A stretch of DNA of 64,000 nt from Dillenia suffruticosa (lineage: Eukaryota; Streptophyta; Magnoliopsida; Dilleniales; Dilleniaceae), in assembly GCA_033439265.1 (NCBI GenBank), contig JAVTVX010000013.1:22907000-22970999 (forward strand), given 5' to 3'. Positions 12,112 to 24,558 of this stretch are shown piece by piece. Position numbers and translations under genes: made by a program. Position 1 is the first letter of the stretch. The number at the start of each line of letters is the position of its first letter. The notes below the pieces were generated by a model, which was not told where the DNA came from, searched no databases, and saw only the letters and a list, made by a program, of their open reading frames with translations.

Positions 12112-14100
12112 TTCCAGGTGCCTCCGCCCATGGCCCGACAATCTTCATAATGCATCTATTTCATAACAAGAAACAGACACGTTAATTCCCAATCATCAAA
12201 CTAAAGTCAAAATGTGTACATCAAAGTTAAAAGTTGCAAGTTTTCAAAAACGAGCTATGTAAAATTGAGGCAGGAAAAATGGCACCGAGAAAGATCAAAA
12301 GGTTACAGGACAATAGAGAAAGAAACTTAGATCTCTATGTAGTGGCAAACTACAAAGGGCCGTCAATAAGCAGTATCTATTCCCATAACCACATAGATAA
12401 CAGTCCTGAACTATTTAGTCTATGGAAACTCTCTCTACCTCACTATTTGTTCAAGCAACTACCAGTCTTCCCATTGCATCTCACACATTTTAAGTATAGG
12501 AGATAACCTAACACATATAGAGCAACTCCAAGCCACTAAAAGAACAACTCCGTCAGCAACAGTTACCCAGCACATGCACAAATTACTTACAAACTAGAAG
12601 GGTTCTTTAGCAAATCCAAATCAGTAAAAAGAAAATTCAAATTACCACCGTAAATCTATAAGTAGAGAATCATTTGTCAGAAAACAAAATTATGATTAAC
12701 GATGCAACACATGTACCACAAACTTTTTCAGATGGTACAAATCAAATGGAATCAGAATTCTTCGAAGTATTGCAAGCATCAATGAACATACATAAATGGT
12801 ACCAATTTTGACATTATCATGGAACACATCAGCCCATCACAAGGACAACTAACAAACTCTTCCATCTTAGTAGGATCTTGAACTTGAGAATTTGCAAGCA
12901 TGTGATGAACATTCATCATTAAAATTTATAAAATAAAGAAGAAAGAAATTTCAAAAAAAAGAGGACTGGAATTGATGGGCAAGGACAGACACCTCTGTCC
13001 TATGGCCGCAGGATTTTTTATTCAAAATTTTTTTCCACAAAGGAAGAGAATTACCATATGCAGACAGTTGAAGATGATACGAGCAGCAATACCTTGTACC
13101 TAGAGCCAAAAATTTCTCTGCAGTAAATGATTACTCCATCAATGCACTCTAATCAGGGATTTACCACTCAACTGCGCAATTGCAAGTCAAAAATTCAAAG
13201 ACTTTCAATCCAAGAAAATTCTGCCCGGTTTCACGAACACTTACTAAAAATAACCATATTCGGGAGTTTTTAAACAAGAATGTTTAATGACATACAATAA
13301 TAAAAAATTCTTCATAACTTTATCCTCTGTAAATTCTTCACCTTAACAACAAAGTGTGTGTCTTACAATATCCTAAGTCAAATCACTAAACATTTACTTG
13401 AAGCAAAAAATGTTATATATTACAAAAGAGACAATGAAATTAGAAACTTTTCAAACGAAAGAAAAATTTTAAGCTTAGATTTATGATGTGCTTCGATAAA
13501 ACAATCCAAAACTCTGCGAAATAATTGGCAAATTCACACGAGGAAAGCACTTCAGATCTTACTTTCGCTGGTTTGAGAGGGCAACTGTTAACAGGGAGAA
13601 ACTTAATTGACTAAGAAGACAGCATTCTTCCCCATTAACAGAAAACAGAGAGAACCCAGAAACAATTAAATACACGAGTAAGAAGAAGAGTGAGAAAGAG
13701 AGCTCACGTTGTCCTAAATATTAGGTATAGAAGAAGGACTTCGTTCTTGGATGCATCTCCCGGCTCTGTTTTCTTTCTATCTAATGCAACAGAGAACTTT
13801 ATCAATATACGGCAAAGATCACAAATTATGTCCAATTCGGAGTAATAGGAACAATAAGATCGCTATGAAGACAAACCCTAGCCTAGAGAGAGAAAATATA
13901 CCAGTCTAGGGAGGAGAGAGAGAAAGAGAGAGAGAGGGAGAGTTTTGAATTAAGAAGATGAGCTGGAGAAGCAGATTATAAAAAAGGGGTCAAGAAGGGA
14001 GACATCTGACAGACGGAAAAGGAGCGCACGCGAATGGGAGAGAAGAAGGGAAGAGAAGTGGGCGGAGAGGGGTCGAGATTGAGGGTAACGTATGACGTTT
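12112..14100 (-). promoter_or_regulatory. AS1: AS1 leader, probable 5'-UTR intron and proximal promoter
   Basis: About 2 kb upstream of AS1 with no other gene. Reading the minus strand, a pyrimidine-rich segment and TGAAATAG lie ~50 bases before the start and could be an acceptor, so a long leader intron ending near 12163 is likely; AS1 genes commonly have one. The far end (13.68-14.0 kb) carries GA/CT tracts at 13914-13943, in keeping with a leader exon. The exact transcription start cannot be fixed from sequence alone. Confidence 0.45.
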
Positions 14101-14224
14101 TTAGAGGAATTTGATGAGGTCACATATGCCCGTATTTTTACTGACTTTTCCTCCCTAGCAAAAGTTATTTCCTCCGTTTCAGTCTAGAGAGAGAAAAAAA
14201 TGTGATTGCGAAAGTGGGAAAGAC

Positions 14225-14272
14225 GATTACGATTACGATTACGATTACGATTACGATTGCGATTGCGATTGC
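14225..14272. repeat. Hexanucleotide repeat (GATTAC)5(GATTGC)3
   Basis: Five perfect GATTAC units (14225-14254) followed directly by three GATTGC units (14255-14272), upstream of AS1. Two adjacent runs differing by one base suggest expansion of a mutated unit. Confidence 0.95.
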
Positions 14273-14360
14273 TACTGCTCCTCTTACGGTATGCACACTG
14301 TGCAGCGTTAACAGAGCAGAAAAAAACAGAGTGCGACGTAAAAGAGGAGACTAAGACTGG

Positions 14361-14415
14361 TCTCTCTCTCTCTCTCTGTCTCTAGAGAGAGAGAGAGAGA
14401 GAGGGAGAGAGGTAG
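14361..14415. repeat. (TC)n tract followed by (AG)n tract, inverted repeat
   Basis: A TCTC tract with one TG interruption runs to TCTAGA, and an AGAG tract follows at once. The two arms are complementary across the central TCTAGA, so this can form a hairpin with about 20 bp arms. It lies in the distal promoter of AS1. Confidence 0.85.
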
Positions 14416-14419
14416 AGGT

Positions 14420-16940
14420 GTCTCGGTATCAATGAGACCGATAGATTAATTTCATGCGAGTGTTTCCGAGGAGCAAGACTGCGGTGGGAACGATATATTA
14501 TTTCCAATGAGGTATTAGCCTTTTACGATTAACTTTGCCTTTGCCTTTGCCTTGAACATTTAACGTAGAAATTTTTCTACTTTTCATCGTATTTAGGAGT
14601 TTAGTTTACTCCAAGTGGAACATGATCCGATCCGTCGATGCATGGAGACCGGATTGAGACGTTATATCTATCTCTGTATCCCATTCATATGAGGGTCCTA
14701 AAACAATAATAATAATAATAAAAATGGTGCGTGAGCCATTTTACTAGTATCACCCTTTTATTTGCCTTATCTTTTGTTTTTATGAATTTTTCTTCTCACT
14801 AGTTGAATTGGGAAAAGATTTGTGCAAAGAAAGAGCATACTTTGATTATTACATACAAGTGAATTTACTTCAAAGAAAAGATTTATGAATTTCCAAATTT
14901 TTTGTTGCAGGAACAAAGAATTTTGAAATTTAAAAATAAATAAAAACATACAAGTGAATTTGGTTTAAAAGAATTTGTAATAATAATTAAAACAGAGTCT
15001 TGCATCAGTAATCAAATTGAAAGATAAGAAAATGGTTGAAACTCTTTCAATGAAAAAAAAAAAAGAAAAAAGGGAAAGATTGAGCTGAAACTGAGATCGG
15101 GTATCAGGGAATTTTCATACGTATACAAGTGTCGATTTTTAACATCGGCCCGATTTTTAACAAGCAAGTGTAATAATTATCGGGTCATTTATTTCGCAAA
15201 CAAGGAAGGGAAAAAGGATATTTTGGTGCCTAGCCCGGAAATGGAATTTCAAAAAGGAAAAAAGAAAGGGGTGAGCAGTGTTTGGTCACCTGGCACAAAG
15301 ACAGCCTGCACAGCTGGGGTTCGGCTGGAGGGGTTTCATTGAATTGTATCTGCAAAAATGATTTTTCATCGCTGCGCCATCTCTCTCTCTTCCCACTTTT
15401 GTTTTGATTGCTCAGTACCCAATTCTGCAACTGCTGAGAAGTGACTAGAGAGAACCAAGTTATGGAAAGTCCTGAAATGTAATCCTCTTTTTCAGAAAAA
15501 CATGAAACCTCCAATACCCACAATCTCCTGCCGTCCCTTCATCAGTTGCATTACCCCTCTCTCTCTATTTGATTCATCCCCATTTGCGTCACTGCCTGTC
15601 TTTAAATATTATTAAATTATTGTTGAATCGCCAAGAAACACTCTTCAAATGTAGTTATGTATTAAATAAGCTTTCTGTATAGGAAAATGGAATGTTCCAT
15701 ATTTACAAAGAAGATATATTGTGTAAAGTAATGTTAAACACCGTTGGCTAGTAATTGATTGATAAATTATGCTAAAACCCATCTCTCTCTCATTTCTATA
15801 ACCAGGTTTAAGTCCTCATGTACCATCCTAGCCTAGCTCAAATAATAATAATAATAATAATAAATTAAGAATAATGTTCGAACATGTCACAAAAAATGTT
15901 TTTATGTTTTATATGAATTATTTTCAGTTGCCTTTTTTGTATTTAAATATTATTGGACTTATATCATTTATCAATACATCGAAATACAAAAAAAAAAAAT
16001 TATTCAATTATATAATAATTATTACTAAAAAAAGAAAAAAGTATTTTGTACTAATAAATACTATCAACAAATATGTGAATTGAGAAAATTTATGTATACC
16101 AAAACAATAAAAGTGAAGAATATATGTGAATTGAGAAAATTTATGCAAACTAAATTAATAAAAGTGAAGAATAATTAATTAAGTCTTTTCAATTAATTAA
16201 TTATTGATAGTATGAAAGTTTATCATTTTGAACTTAAATTAATAACCTAAATGTTTTTTTTTACATTTTAATTCATTACTTTCTTAACAATACTCCAAAT
16301 TAAGTAATTTTTTTTTTGAAAATTAGACTTTCAAAATTTTATATCACATATGATAAAAAGAATTTTATTAAAAATTGAATTTGTAACTCTTAATTGAAAT
16401 GATTAATAGTTCATATGTAATACACCGAATCGATTATATAATTATACGCTATTATTGTTTACATAATTTTCAAAAATCCAGTGAAGTTTGAACCATTAAA
16501 TATCAAACTCGTAGATCTTTCGAAGAACGTGTGGTTATGAGTATTTTTATGCTAAATGGGTTCTACAATAACATTTTAAAGTGAGGTTGAACTATTATCA
16601 AAAACTGAAGTTATGCTCGGTGATGATGACCCGAATCCATTTTTTCATGCCTTTTCCTCGTGCTGTTTTGATAAAATGCTGACAAACACTTGGGGTGAGT
16701 TCTTACGAGCTTAAAGACAAAAGGATAAAGAGCTTTTAGCATATTCTCGAGCCATGTTATCTTCGTAGGTTATGTCAAGTATTTTCACTCAAGGACGTGC
16801 GTTTTCATGATCGTAATGTCATGCACCTTTCTATGTTATTTTTTAAAGAGAAATCATACATCACGCTTATTGTTATTTTTTCACCTTGATTTCTTAATAA
16901 TATTTTTGTGTATTTTTAATACCATAATTTAAAATGATTA
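14420..16940. other. AT-rich spacer
   Basis: No gene recognised. It includes (AAT)n at 14707-14720 and 15841-15862, a repeated ~35 base motif (TGTGAATTGAGAAAATTTATG) near 16071 and 16121, and the unassigned minus-strand ORF 15230-15523, which has no recognisable domain. Confidence 0.5.
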
Positions 16941-16943
16941 GAG

Positions 16944-16945
<2 letters not shown>

Positions 16946-17012
<67 letters not shown>
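16946..17012. repeat. Long (GA)n microsatellite
   Basis: About 62 nearly perfect bases of AG repeat with one GGGAGAG interruption at the end. ORFs crossing it in either direction are low complexity and not counted as genes. Confidence 0.95.
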
Positions 17013-17016
<4 letters not shown>

Positions 17017-17250
17017 CATGAGAGGGTGCATCGAAACGGGGAATTGAATGGAAGACTCGAAAGGGATCCTGGCTAGGGGCTAAGATGATCATGAGAATTG
17101 GGGGTGGGGGTGGTTCCCGATGAAATCGGAGGGATGCCCCAGTGGGGGGCGGGACCAAGGGGTGTTAAAAAAGCAGGACTGTAGTCCGCGTTTCCCGGCA
17201 CTAGGAGACGAGTCTGATGTTGACTCGACCTTCTCTGCCCCCTCCGCCCC

Positions 17251-17252
<2 letters not shown>

Positions 17253-17293
<41 letters not shown>
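17253..17293. repeat. (TC)n microsatellite
   Basis: About 38 bases of CT repeat within a GC-richer 17.1-17.7 kb stretch. With the (GA)n tract 240 bases away it forms complementary arms. The flanking ORFs are driven by the repeats. Confidence 0.9.
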
Positions 17294-17295
<2 letters not shown>

Positions 17296-17299
17296 CCCT

Positions 17300-20141
17300 T
17301 CAGAGATGTCAGTGATACGTTACGTCTTTCTCTCTCTCTCTCCCCCCACCATACCCACAAGCTCAATAATGGTAGGTCATCAACATGGTCCCCGCCTTTG
17401 TTTTAATTTTTGCACAGAAAACCCTCTTTGACTCTCTTCTCTTCCATTTTTGACCCTCTCTCTGCCTCTTGCTTTTCTGATTCTATCCTTCCCTCCCATC
17501 GTCTCTCTCTTCTTGTTTGGCTTGAAAATCCGAGCCTACTTCTAGCTGTGAACAAGTTCCAGACAAACAGGTAGCAGAGAGAGGGAGGGGGTATTATGGG
17601 AAAGAGAAAGTGTTTGATTTGACGTATCATACGATTGTAAAATGGAGGGAGATCCTCCCCCGTATCTGCACCGAGCCCCACTTACTGAAAAGTGAGCGAA
17701 AGCCATTTTTCTTGCACTGTAAAATGTAAAATTGAGGAGCGAGGGTATTACGTGAATTCTGCCCTCTCAATCATTGAACTTATGTTTGAATTATAAGAAT
17801 AAGATAATAAGATTTTATTCCGAGTATTTGTATCGAATTAATAAAAAAATTCATTGATAAAAAAAAGAAAAAAAATGTAACTGTGAAATTCTAGTAAGGA
17901 AGAATTTATCTTTTCTTAAATTTTTAGGAGTAATGTTACTAATATAATAAAAAATAAAATAAAATAATTCTATTATTATTAAAAAAAGTATACAGAGTTT
18001 ATCATAAAATTTAACAAAATTACTTTCATTAAAAAAATATTTATTTAAACTAGTAAAAATTAACGCAAACATTTATAAGCTCCACTGAGGCAAACAGGTA
18101 CCTCTAATGGATCGGAATAGACCACACGCTAAAGATGCGAAGGAAGAAAAGATGAGATGAGAGAACACGAAATGAAATCCTAAAGGCTGTGTGTGCAGTT
18201 TACCTTTGGTCATAGGAATATGAGAGAGAGAAGTATGAAAAACAATTATTGAGGGTAAAATCAGTACAAGAAAAAGGCTGCAGAGAGAGAAAGATATTGG
18301 GATTGGGTGAGGAGAAGAATTGTTACGTTATTAAGAATGGAAGCGATTGAAAAGAAATGTGTTTGTCTGCTTGAGCGGCTGCGAAAAATATGATGCAGGT
18401 GCTTCATAATCCGGTTGATTAAGAGTAAGATTTACAAATTTTCCTCGGTTCTTCTACTCCCTCCATCCTATTTCATAAAACATGTGAATATATATATAGA
18501 TTACCCAATTAAACATGTAACAGGTACCTGCTTTCTTAATAAAATACAGATAAATTAATAAAAATTAAATTAAATCGAGATTTTTATTAATAAGAAAGAA
18601 AGCAGGCAATAGCCAATTATTAATTTTATTAATATAAATCTCTAACAATATTACTAGAAATTTAAAATTGAATTTTATTTGTACAAGTTACAGACAGATT
18701 ATAGAGGTACAAAATCTTTGTCTAATATATAATTCTCCCTCTTTTTAAAAAATATAAAATATAGAACCCTCCATTTTATGCGAGTAACCTTACCTACGTC
18801 TATTGAATGCTTGGGTATGAAAAGAGCAGCTCGAGTATGGGCCTCTAAATTGGGTTAAGACCATGGGCCTCCAGAGGAAAGCCTGTAGGCTTGATTATGA
18901 AAAAAACTTCATTACATGGTAACCCTTTAATGAACTACTGTAAGTCCCGAACCTAATTAATTAAAGATTATTTCGGATACCGGTTGATATAGTACAAAAA
19001 AAAAAGAAAAGACCAACATCTCGGTGGTGTAACACTCGTAATCTTTTAAGCAAAAAAAAAAAAAAAAAAAAAATCCAATTTTTAGGCATAAAAACATATA
19101 TATTTTTTTAATGATACCGCTATATATCATGTTTCAAAGTTCATTACTTTTTATATTTGCGTATGAAAAGAATTTTGGAGTTTTTTTTTTTTTTTTATGT
19201 GTTAAGAAAAATAAAGAGAGATAATTATTTCTATCTCAGTAATCGTGATAAATTAATAAATTTTAAATAGTTGAAAAACAAATTATTATTCACTTTTATG
19301 ACCATCTCCCAAATTTGCCCCAAGAAATATTATCAATATTTTCGTAAATCATTTACTTTAGACTATTTACCTAAAATTAACATTTTTCTTTTCGGGATGG
19401 GGGCAGAGTTCAACAAAACAAGCTGAACACTCATAAAAAATACTCCGGGGAAACCGATGAGAGGCAACAAATCAGCAACATTAACTTTTATCTTTTTGAT
19501 AAAACACACATTTTTCTACTTGTAGATACTCCTACCATGGCAACTTGCCTGCTCCTAATCAATGTTACGTGCTCAAAGAAGATATTTAATCTGCATATTG
19601 AAAATTTTTTGGTGGGAGGGCCCAAAAAAAAAAAAAGCATAGGAAATATGTATACCGAAAGTAATTCCTCCTGTGTATCAAAAATAAAAAATATTAGAGG
19701 GTTAATGATGGGTTGCAGATTAGTGTAATAATTTTTATTGATTTTGTATTTATTTTGTATTCTAGAATTGATGAAAAAAATAAAAAAAAATTGAATTAAT
19801 TTGTAGCATTTATGCAATGGATGAGAAAAAAATGAACACCAATGTTCTTTCGTGGCGCGTGGGAATATTGCAAGACTTTTTTGAAGACCGAAATAACTAG
19901 TTTACTTTTCTAGTTGCACAAGAAAACAGTGAGATCGATTTGAAAATATGAAAAATTCAAAAAATATATTCATTTGTTCATAATATTTAAGAATTCTAAT
20001 TTTTGTATTATTTTATTTTAGTTAATTTATTTCTTTGGTAAGTCAATTAGATTATTTAGGTAAGAAAGATTTTCTTTTTATTTATCTAATAGTTGACTAG
20101 ATTTAAAAGGATTTTTCTTTTAAAAAATAAAAAACTCGTTC
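17300..20141. other. AT-rich spacer
   Basis: No gene recognised. It contains A/T homopolymers (19052-19072, 19180-19196) and short ORFs without domains. Bases 17380-17720 are less AT-rich but carry no recognisable product. Confidence 0.5.
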
Positions 20142-20142
20142 C

Positions 20143-20150
20143 TATATATA
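20143..20150 (+). promoter_or_regulatory. TATA-like box
   Basis: TATATATA followed within about 20 bases by CAGGGCACATTCCC and a GC-rich leader-like segment (GCCGGCGGCGTCAGTCAGC). It looks like a promoter, but the TRIM element begins 80 bases later and no coding exon follows until the kinase pseudogene 2.5 kb downstream. Confidence 0.3.
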
Positions 20151-20231
20151 CAGGGCACATTCCCATTCAAGGGAGCAGCACGAAAGGGCAGCATTAGCCG
20201 GCGGCGTCAGTCAGCGGCAGGGCTCAAAATT

Positions 20232-20712
20232 TGTTAGGAATCTGATGTTGGATCTATAAAATATCATAAAATAATATTTAAGTGTAATATATTTTCTCAC
20301 TTAACATATTGATTTTTTGATCTGAATTCTTCTATTGAATTTTAGTCCATTATTTGGTCCGTAACAAATTAGTATCAGAGTCTCTGATCTAATATGGAAA
20401 ATGGTTACCTGGTATCAGAGTAAAAGCTATCCAAAATAGAAAAGGATTATTTGGTGTCGGAGTGAGAGTCATCCGAAAAGAAAAAGGGTTACTTGTCAGA
20501 GTGAAAGCCGTCCAGAGTGTGAGTTGTCCAGAGTAAGAGTTGTCCGTAGACGTCCAGGTTCTCAAGAAGAGGATAATGTTACGAATCCCATATCGAATCC
20601 CAAAAAAATCATAAAATAATACTTAACTTCAATAAACTCTCTCACCCAATATGTTGATCTTTTGGATTGAATTTTCCTATTGACTTTGAGTCCATTATTT
20701 AGAACCATGACA
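20232..20712 (+). mobile_element. TRIM: miniature LTR retrotransposon with target duplication
   Basis: Two related direct repeats, 20232-20366 and 20577-20712 (~135 bp), start TGTTAGGAATC / TGTTACGAATC and end in ACA (TG...CA ends). AAATT flanks both outer ends (20227-20231 and 20713-20717), a 5 bp target duplication. Just inside the first repeat is TTAGTATCAGAGTC, a variant of the initiator-Met tRNA primer-binding site TGGTATCAGAG, which itself recurs near 20411. Just before the second repeat is a purine tract (CAAGAAGAGGATAA). The ~210 bp interior has no ORF and holds diverged repeats of a CAGAGTGAAAG-type motif. Such an element must use proteins supplied in trans. The LTRs have diverged, so the insertion is old. 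Confidence 0.85.
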
Positions 20713-20717
20713 AAATT

Positions 20718-22748
20718 CATGTAATCCCATCGAATTTTGTCAATTTTTTCGATATTTATTTAAGCGGTATTTTATTTCTTACGTGATACGTTTTTCCTTT
20801 GCATTTTCTTTCTAAATTTATTTTTTAATCAAATGATTATTAAAATCTTAATTTTATATAATTATGAGATCTAATTGAATATAATATATTAATATATCAT
20901 AAATATTTATTTAATTTTTATATTTTATTATTTATGATTTATTTTGAGTTTATTAAATAAAATATTTATATTTGATAGTTTTAAAATAATTTATAATTAA
21001 TTAAAACGATAAATTTATAATTATTTATTTATTTTAATATAGTGGTGAATGATATAAATTTATGGCTTTATTAGTAGTATAATCTATGTCATTGAATTAA
21101 ATAATTTAATTAAAATAAACATATTGTGTATTTGTTAATTAAAATTAGATCTCTCTAAATTTTTATGCCGTCGAAACATTAAATTTTAAAAGTTTTTTAG
21201 AGTTATCTTTCGATTAGAAAAATAATTAATGAATTTCTCTTAATTATTAACGAAATAAGAAGAGATTGTTTATTATTGAATGACTATAATTAATTTATTT
21301 ATGATTTGTTGATTTATTAAATAGATCGATAATAAATCAATTTGAATCAAAGTGGATATAAATTCTTGGCTAGAAATTGATTTTCCATAAATTTTTATTT
21401 CTTTAGTTTCGAGTATTTATTTAATTTCTTTTAGTCAAATATTTATTTTTGTAATTTAATTTATTAGTTTTGTTGATTTTCCGATCTCTCATATTTATAT
21501 TTATATTTATATTTTTATTTCTTTAAAAGAAATAAATCTACGATTTTATGAGGAGATGAAATTATTCACTCTATACCATATGCTGTGAAATAAGTTAATT
21601 TATTTTTGATTGTTGGACCATCTACCAGTAAATTTAAGGGTTTTGGTTGCGAAGGAACTAATGGAGTTTTCCTGGGCAAACCAATCAAAGAGAGTATCAA
21701 TTTAAGTCTGGTTTTTCGACATTTTGGACTTTTGATTTATCTTAATTTCGCCTTTTGTGGGTGGGATATATGATCTTGATCTGATGCAAAATTTTGAGGG
21801 AAATTTTGTACATTTCTAGGTATGGCTATAAGAATTTAGACTCATAATTCCTACTTGTGGTTTGATTTAAGATATTTGAATCCTAAATACAAGTTTGGAA
21901 GATTAATTTAGATATCCCTTCTCTTTTTTATCTCAACTATGTATGGTTTAGTGTTAGCATATATGCATGGTATGCCGCTGACATATTTTCTGGATACAAC
22001 CACTCATTTTTCTGCGTTTCATGTTCTGAATTATTCAATGATTGCAACACAATTTTTTTTTTTTTTTTTGGAAATATAATAGTAGCTCTATGAACGCTAG
22101 GGTTGATCTATAAGATGGGGCTTTTCGGGGTTAACTTGAAGGGCCAGCTTGGAATTTGACAGGTTTTCGTTTTGATTCAACCTAAAATTTGAAAGTACAT
22201 TAGTTGTTAGAAATGATTAGACTGGGAAGTATATGTTAGTTTAGTACTTGATATTGCAAGTTTGAGTTCGCTTATTTGAAGAAATTGCGGGTGGAACGCC
22301 AACCCAGAACACTGCGGCTATCGGTTTAGGAGCACTCCCAACTTGCTAGTCTACAGCCCCGTGCGGGAGGAGCCAATTTCGTGCTTTTGGCCCACGACAG
22401 GTAGGAGAACTCCTCTTGTGCTTAGTCCTTTCATTCTTTATTGTTGAATCATCTGGTGGAGCTAGGTTCAAGGAGTCTTTTCATGAGATTTTTCGATTCT
22501 TCTCCAAGTACATCATTTTCAATACTGAAATGCTATATATCCTTGTATACTATTAAGAAAGGAGAAAATCCTTAAAAGTTCATTGGTATATGACAAGGTT
22601 TTCTTGCAGTGAGTGACCGGGGTCTTATGGGGATATCAAACTGGTATGCTCGCACGATTTTGTAACATCTTCATGCAAGTATTCTGTCAGTGCTCTCTCT
22701 TTCTCTTGCATTGTAAAATTTAATCTTTCCTGTAGCCTTTGTGAACGT
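20718..22748. other. AT-rich spacer upstream of the kinase pair
   Basis: Bases 20.8-21.5 kb are extremely AT-rich with no ORF. Bases 22.27-22.43 kb form a GC-richer island (CGGCTATCGG, CCCGTGCGGGAGG) of unknown nature. No product is recognised; it could hold leader sequence of the former kinase gene. Confidence 0.4.
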
Positions 22749-23473
22749 TTGGCTTCAGAATGTGTAGGGAAGTATGCAAAACATGGCGGTAAATGTGGCA
22801 CTCCTCACAATGAGGAGGAGATTTTGGATGATCTTAATTTAAAAAACTTCAGCTTTCTAGAACTCGAAGCAGCAGCCAGATACCTCTCTCCCGATTGCAT
22901 ACTGGGAGAAAGTGAATCCGGTGTAGTTTTCAAGGGTTGGATTGATTAGCAATCGCTTTCCCTGTTACACTTTAACATTGACTCGTGAAGATCTTTATTG
23001 TTAGACATTGAGTCATGTGGTTCAAGTATCATATTTCTAGTTTATTTTTTCAATTTTAGTTTTTATGAAGTCCTCATTCCATCTCACTTCCTATCCCTGA
23101 AGTCTTATGGAACATAAGATTAAAACATTAACCAAAGTGCACCTGACTTATGAATTATATTTTTCTGCATTCTAAGGGCTTCTGTCTATGAATAGCTTTG
23201 GAATTCTTCTTCTGGAAATGTTGTCCGGTCGACGTTTATTAGACATTTAACAGACCATCTGGTGAAGAGAATCCGGTTAATCGGGTAAAACCCTTCCTAT
23301 CCAGCAAACAGAAAATTCAGTGTTATGGATGAGCAACTGGAAGGCCAACATACTTATGTGATACTGTACTGAATGTAGCCAAGGTCACAAGAAAATGCTT
23401 GTCTCGAGAACCTAGAAGCAGGCCAACAATGAATGAGGTGGTTGCAACACTGGAGCAACTTCAGGACTCTTAA
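22749..23473 (+). pseudogene. Kinase pseudogene, paralogue of the 24.6-27.3 kb gene
   Basis: The 5' part encodes NEEEILDDLNLKNFSFLELE, SPDCILGESESGVVFKGWID then a stop, matching the glycine-loop exon of the downstream kinase, but with loop glycines altered (GESESGVV for GEGGFGVV). The 3' part (from ~23180) matches the last exon: [18 protein letters not shown], then a stop, and after frameshifts [17 protein letters not shown]. The intervening intron near 23040-23170 matches the downstream gene's last intron (CACCTGACT, TTTTTCTGCATT). About 800 bases carrying the catalytic and activation segments have therefore been deleted. It cannot encode a kinase. Confidence 0.85.
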
Positions 23474-24558
23474 GTGGGGGGTGATTTACTGGTGTGATAC
23501 TTTTTACATTGATGAATGTACAGCATGCGTTCAAGATTTAACCCATGTTAGAAAAGCCTTTCACATTAAAATACTGCATTTACTGTCGCATGAGATCTGA
23601 TGATATTGAAAAGCATATGATACAACCTTGATCAATAAGCTTTAAAGTTATCAGAGTCTAATTAGAAATATTTTTATTCTTGATTGCTTTGGGACTGCGA
23701 GTGTTACTTTTTAATTTCATCACTATAATGTTTGACTATAGTTTTGGCTTTTGCTGAACTTAAGTACCTTGGACTCATGAATCTAAACCTGGATTTACTG
23801 GTTGGTGGTCATGCCTTTTCTGTTTTGACTAGATGATAAACACACACTCATGATGTCAACTTTTGTGTTCCTGTGAAGATTTGAGGATTACATCTCTGTG
23901 CCCAATTATCTGACTACTGTTGAAATCGCGCTTATGTAATCATAATTTTGGTCCAAGAATAGTAGAATGAAGGCCCCACGTAAATTTTTTCTCTGAAGCT
24001 GATTTTGATTTTATCAGTTGAGATCAAAATGTGATTCTCAAAAGAGAGATGCTCTCGAGAGCTAAATTTCCTTTGATAAAGATGTCTATCAAGTGTTACT
24101 TTGAAAAGTTAAAAAACATATAACATTAATAATGTTGTTGTTCCTCTATGAATTTGTATTACATCGTATCTCTCAAATTTTGAATTTACACTAAGCTATA
24201 TAGGTAATATATGGGGTCGAAATTTCTTCCCAAGTTCTTCCCCAGAAAATTAAGCTTAAAAAAAAACGTGTAGACTCCGCTGTTTCTTTTGTCATTTTCT
24301 TCGCTTTAGCTTACCAAAAGAGGTGGAAACCTAATCAAAACATTCACACTGAAAGTACAAGTGACCTGCTAGGGTTTCCTTTTGCCTTTTTTGTCCTCTA
24401 TCATGTCTTCACTGAGCTCACCTGGTTCATTTTTGTTTTTTGTGTGTGTGTTTGTGTGTTTTAAAATTTAAGATTTTTTTTCTTTCCTTTTTTGGTTTTC
24501 AGAAACAGGGGTTGGGTCTGGAAAAATAAATTTTTTGAAGTTTCGGGACCTTGTACAA

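Noticed and set aside
15230-15523. 97-codon minus-strand ORF
   Set aside because: No domain or splice partner recognised; no neighbouring gene context.
16916-17681. Several overlapping ORFs with Ser-Leu or Arg-Glu runs
   Set aside because: Produced by translating (GA)n/(CT)n repeats; no domain.
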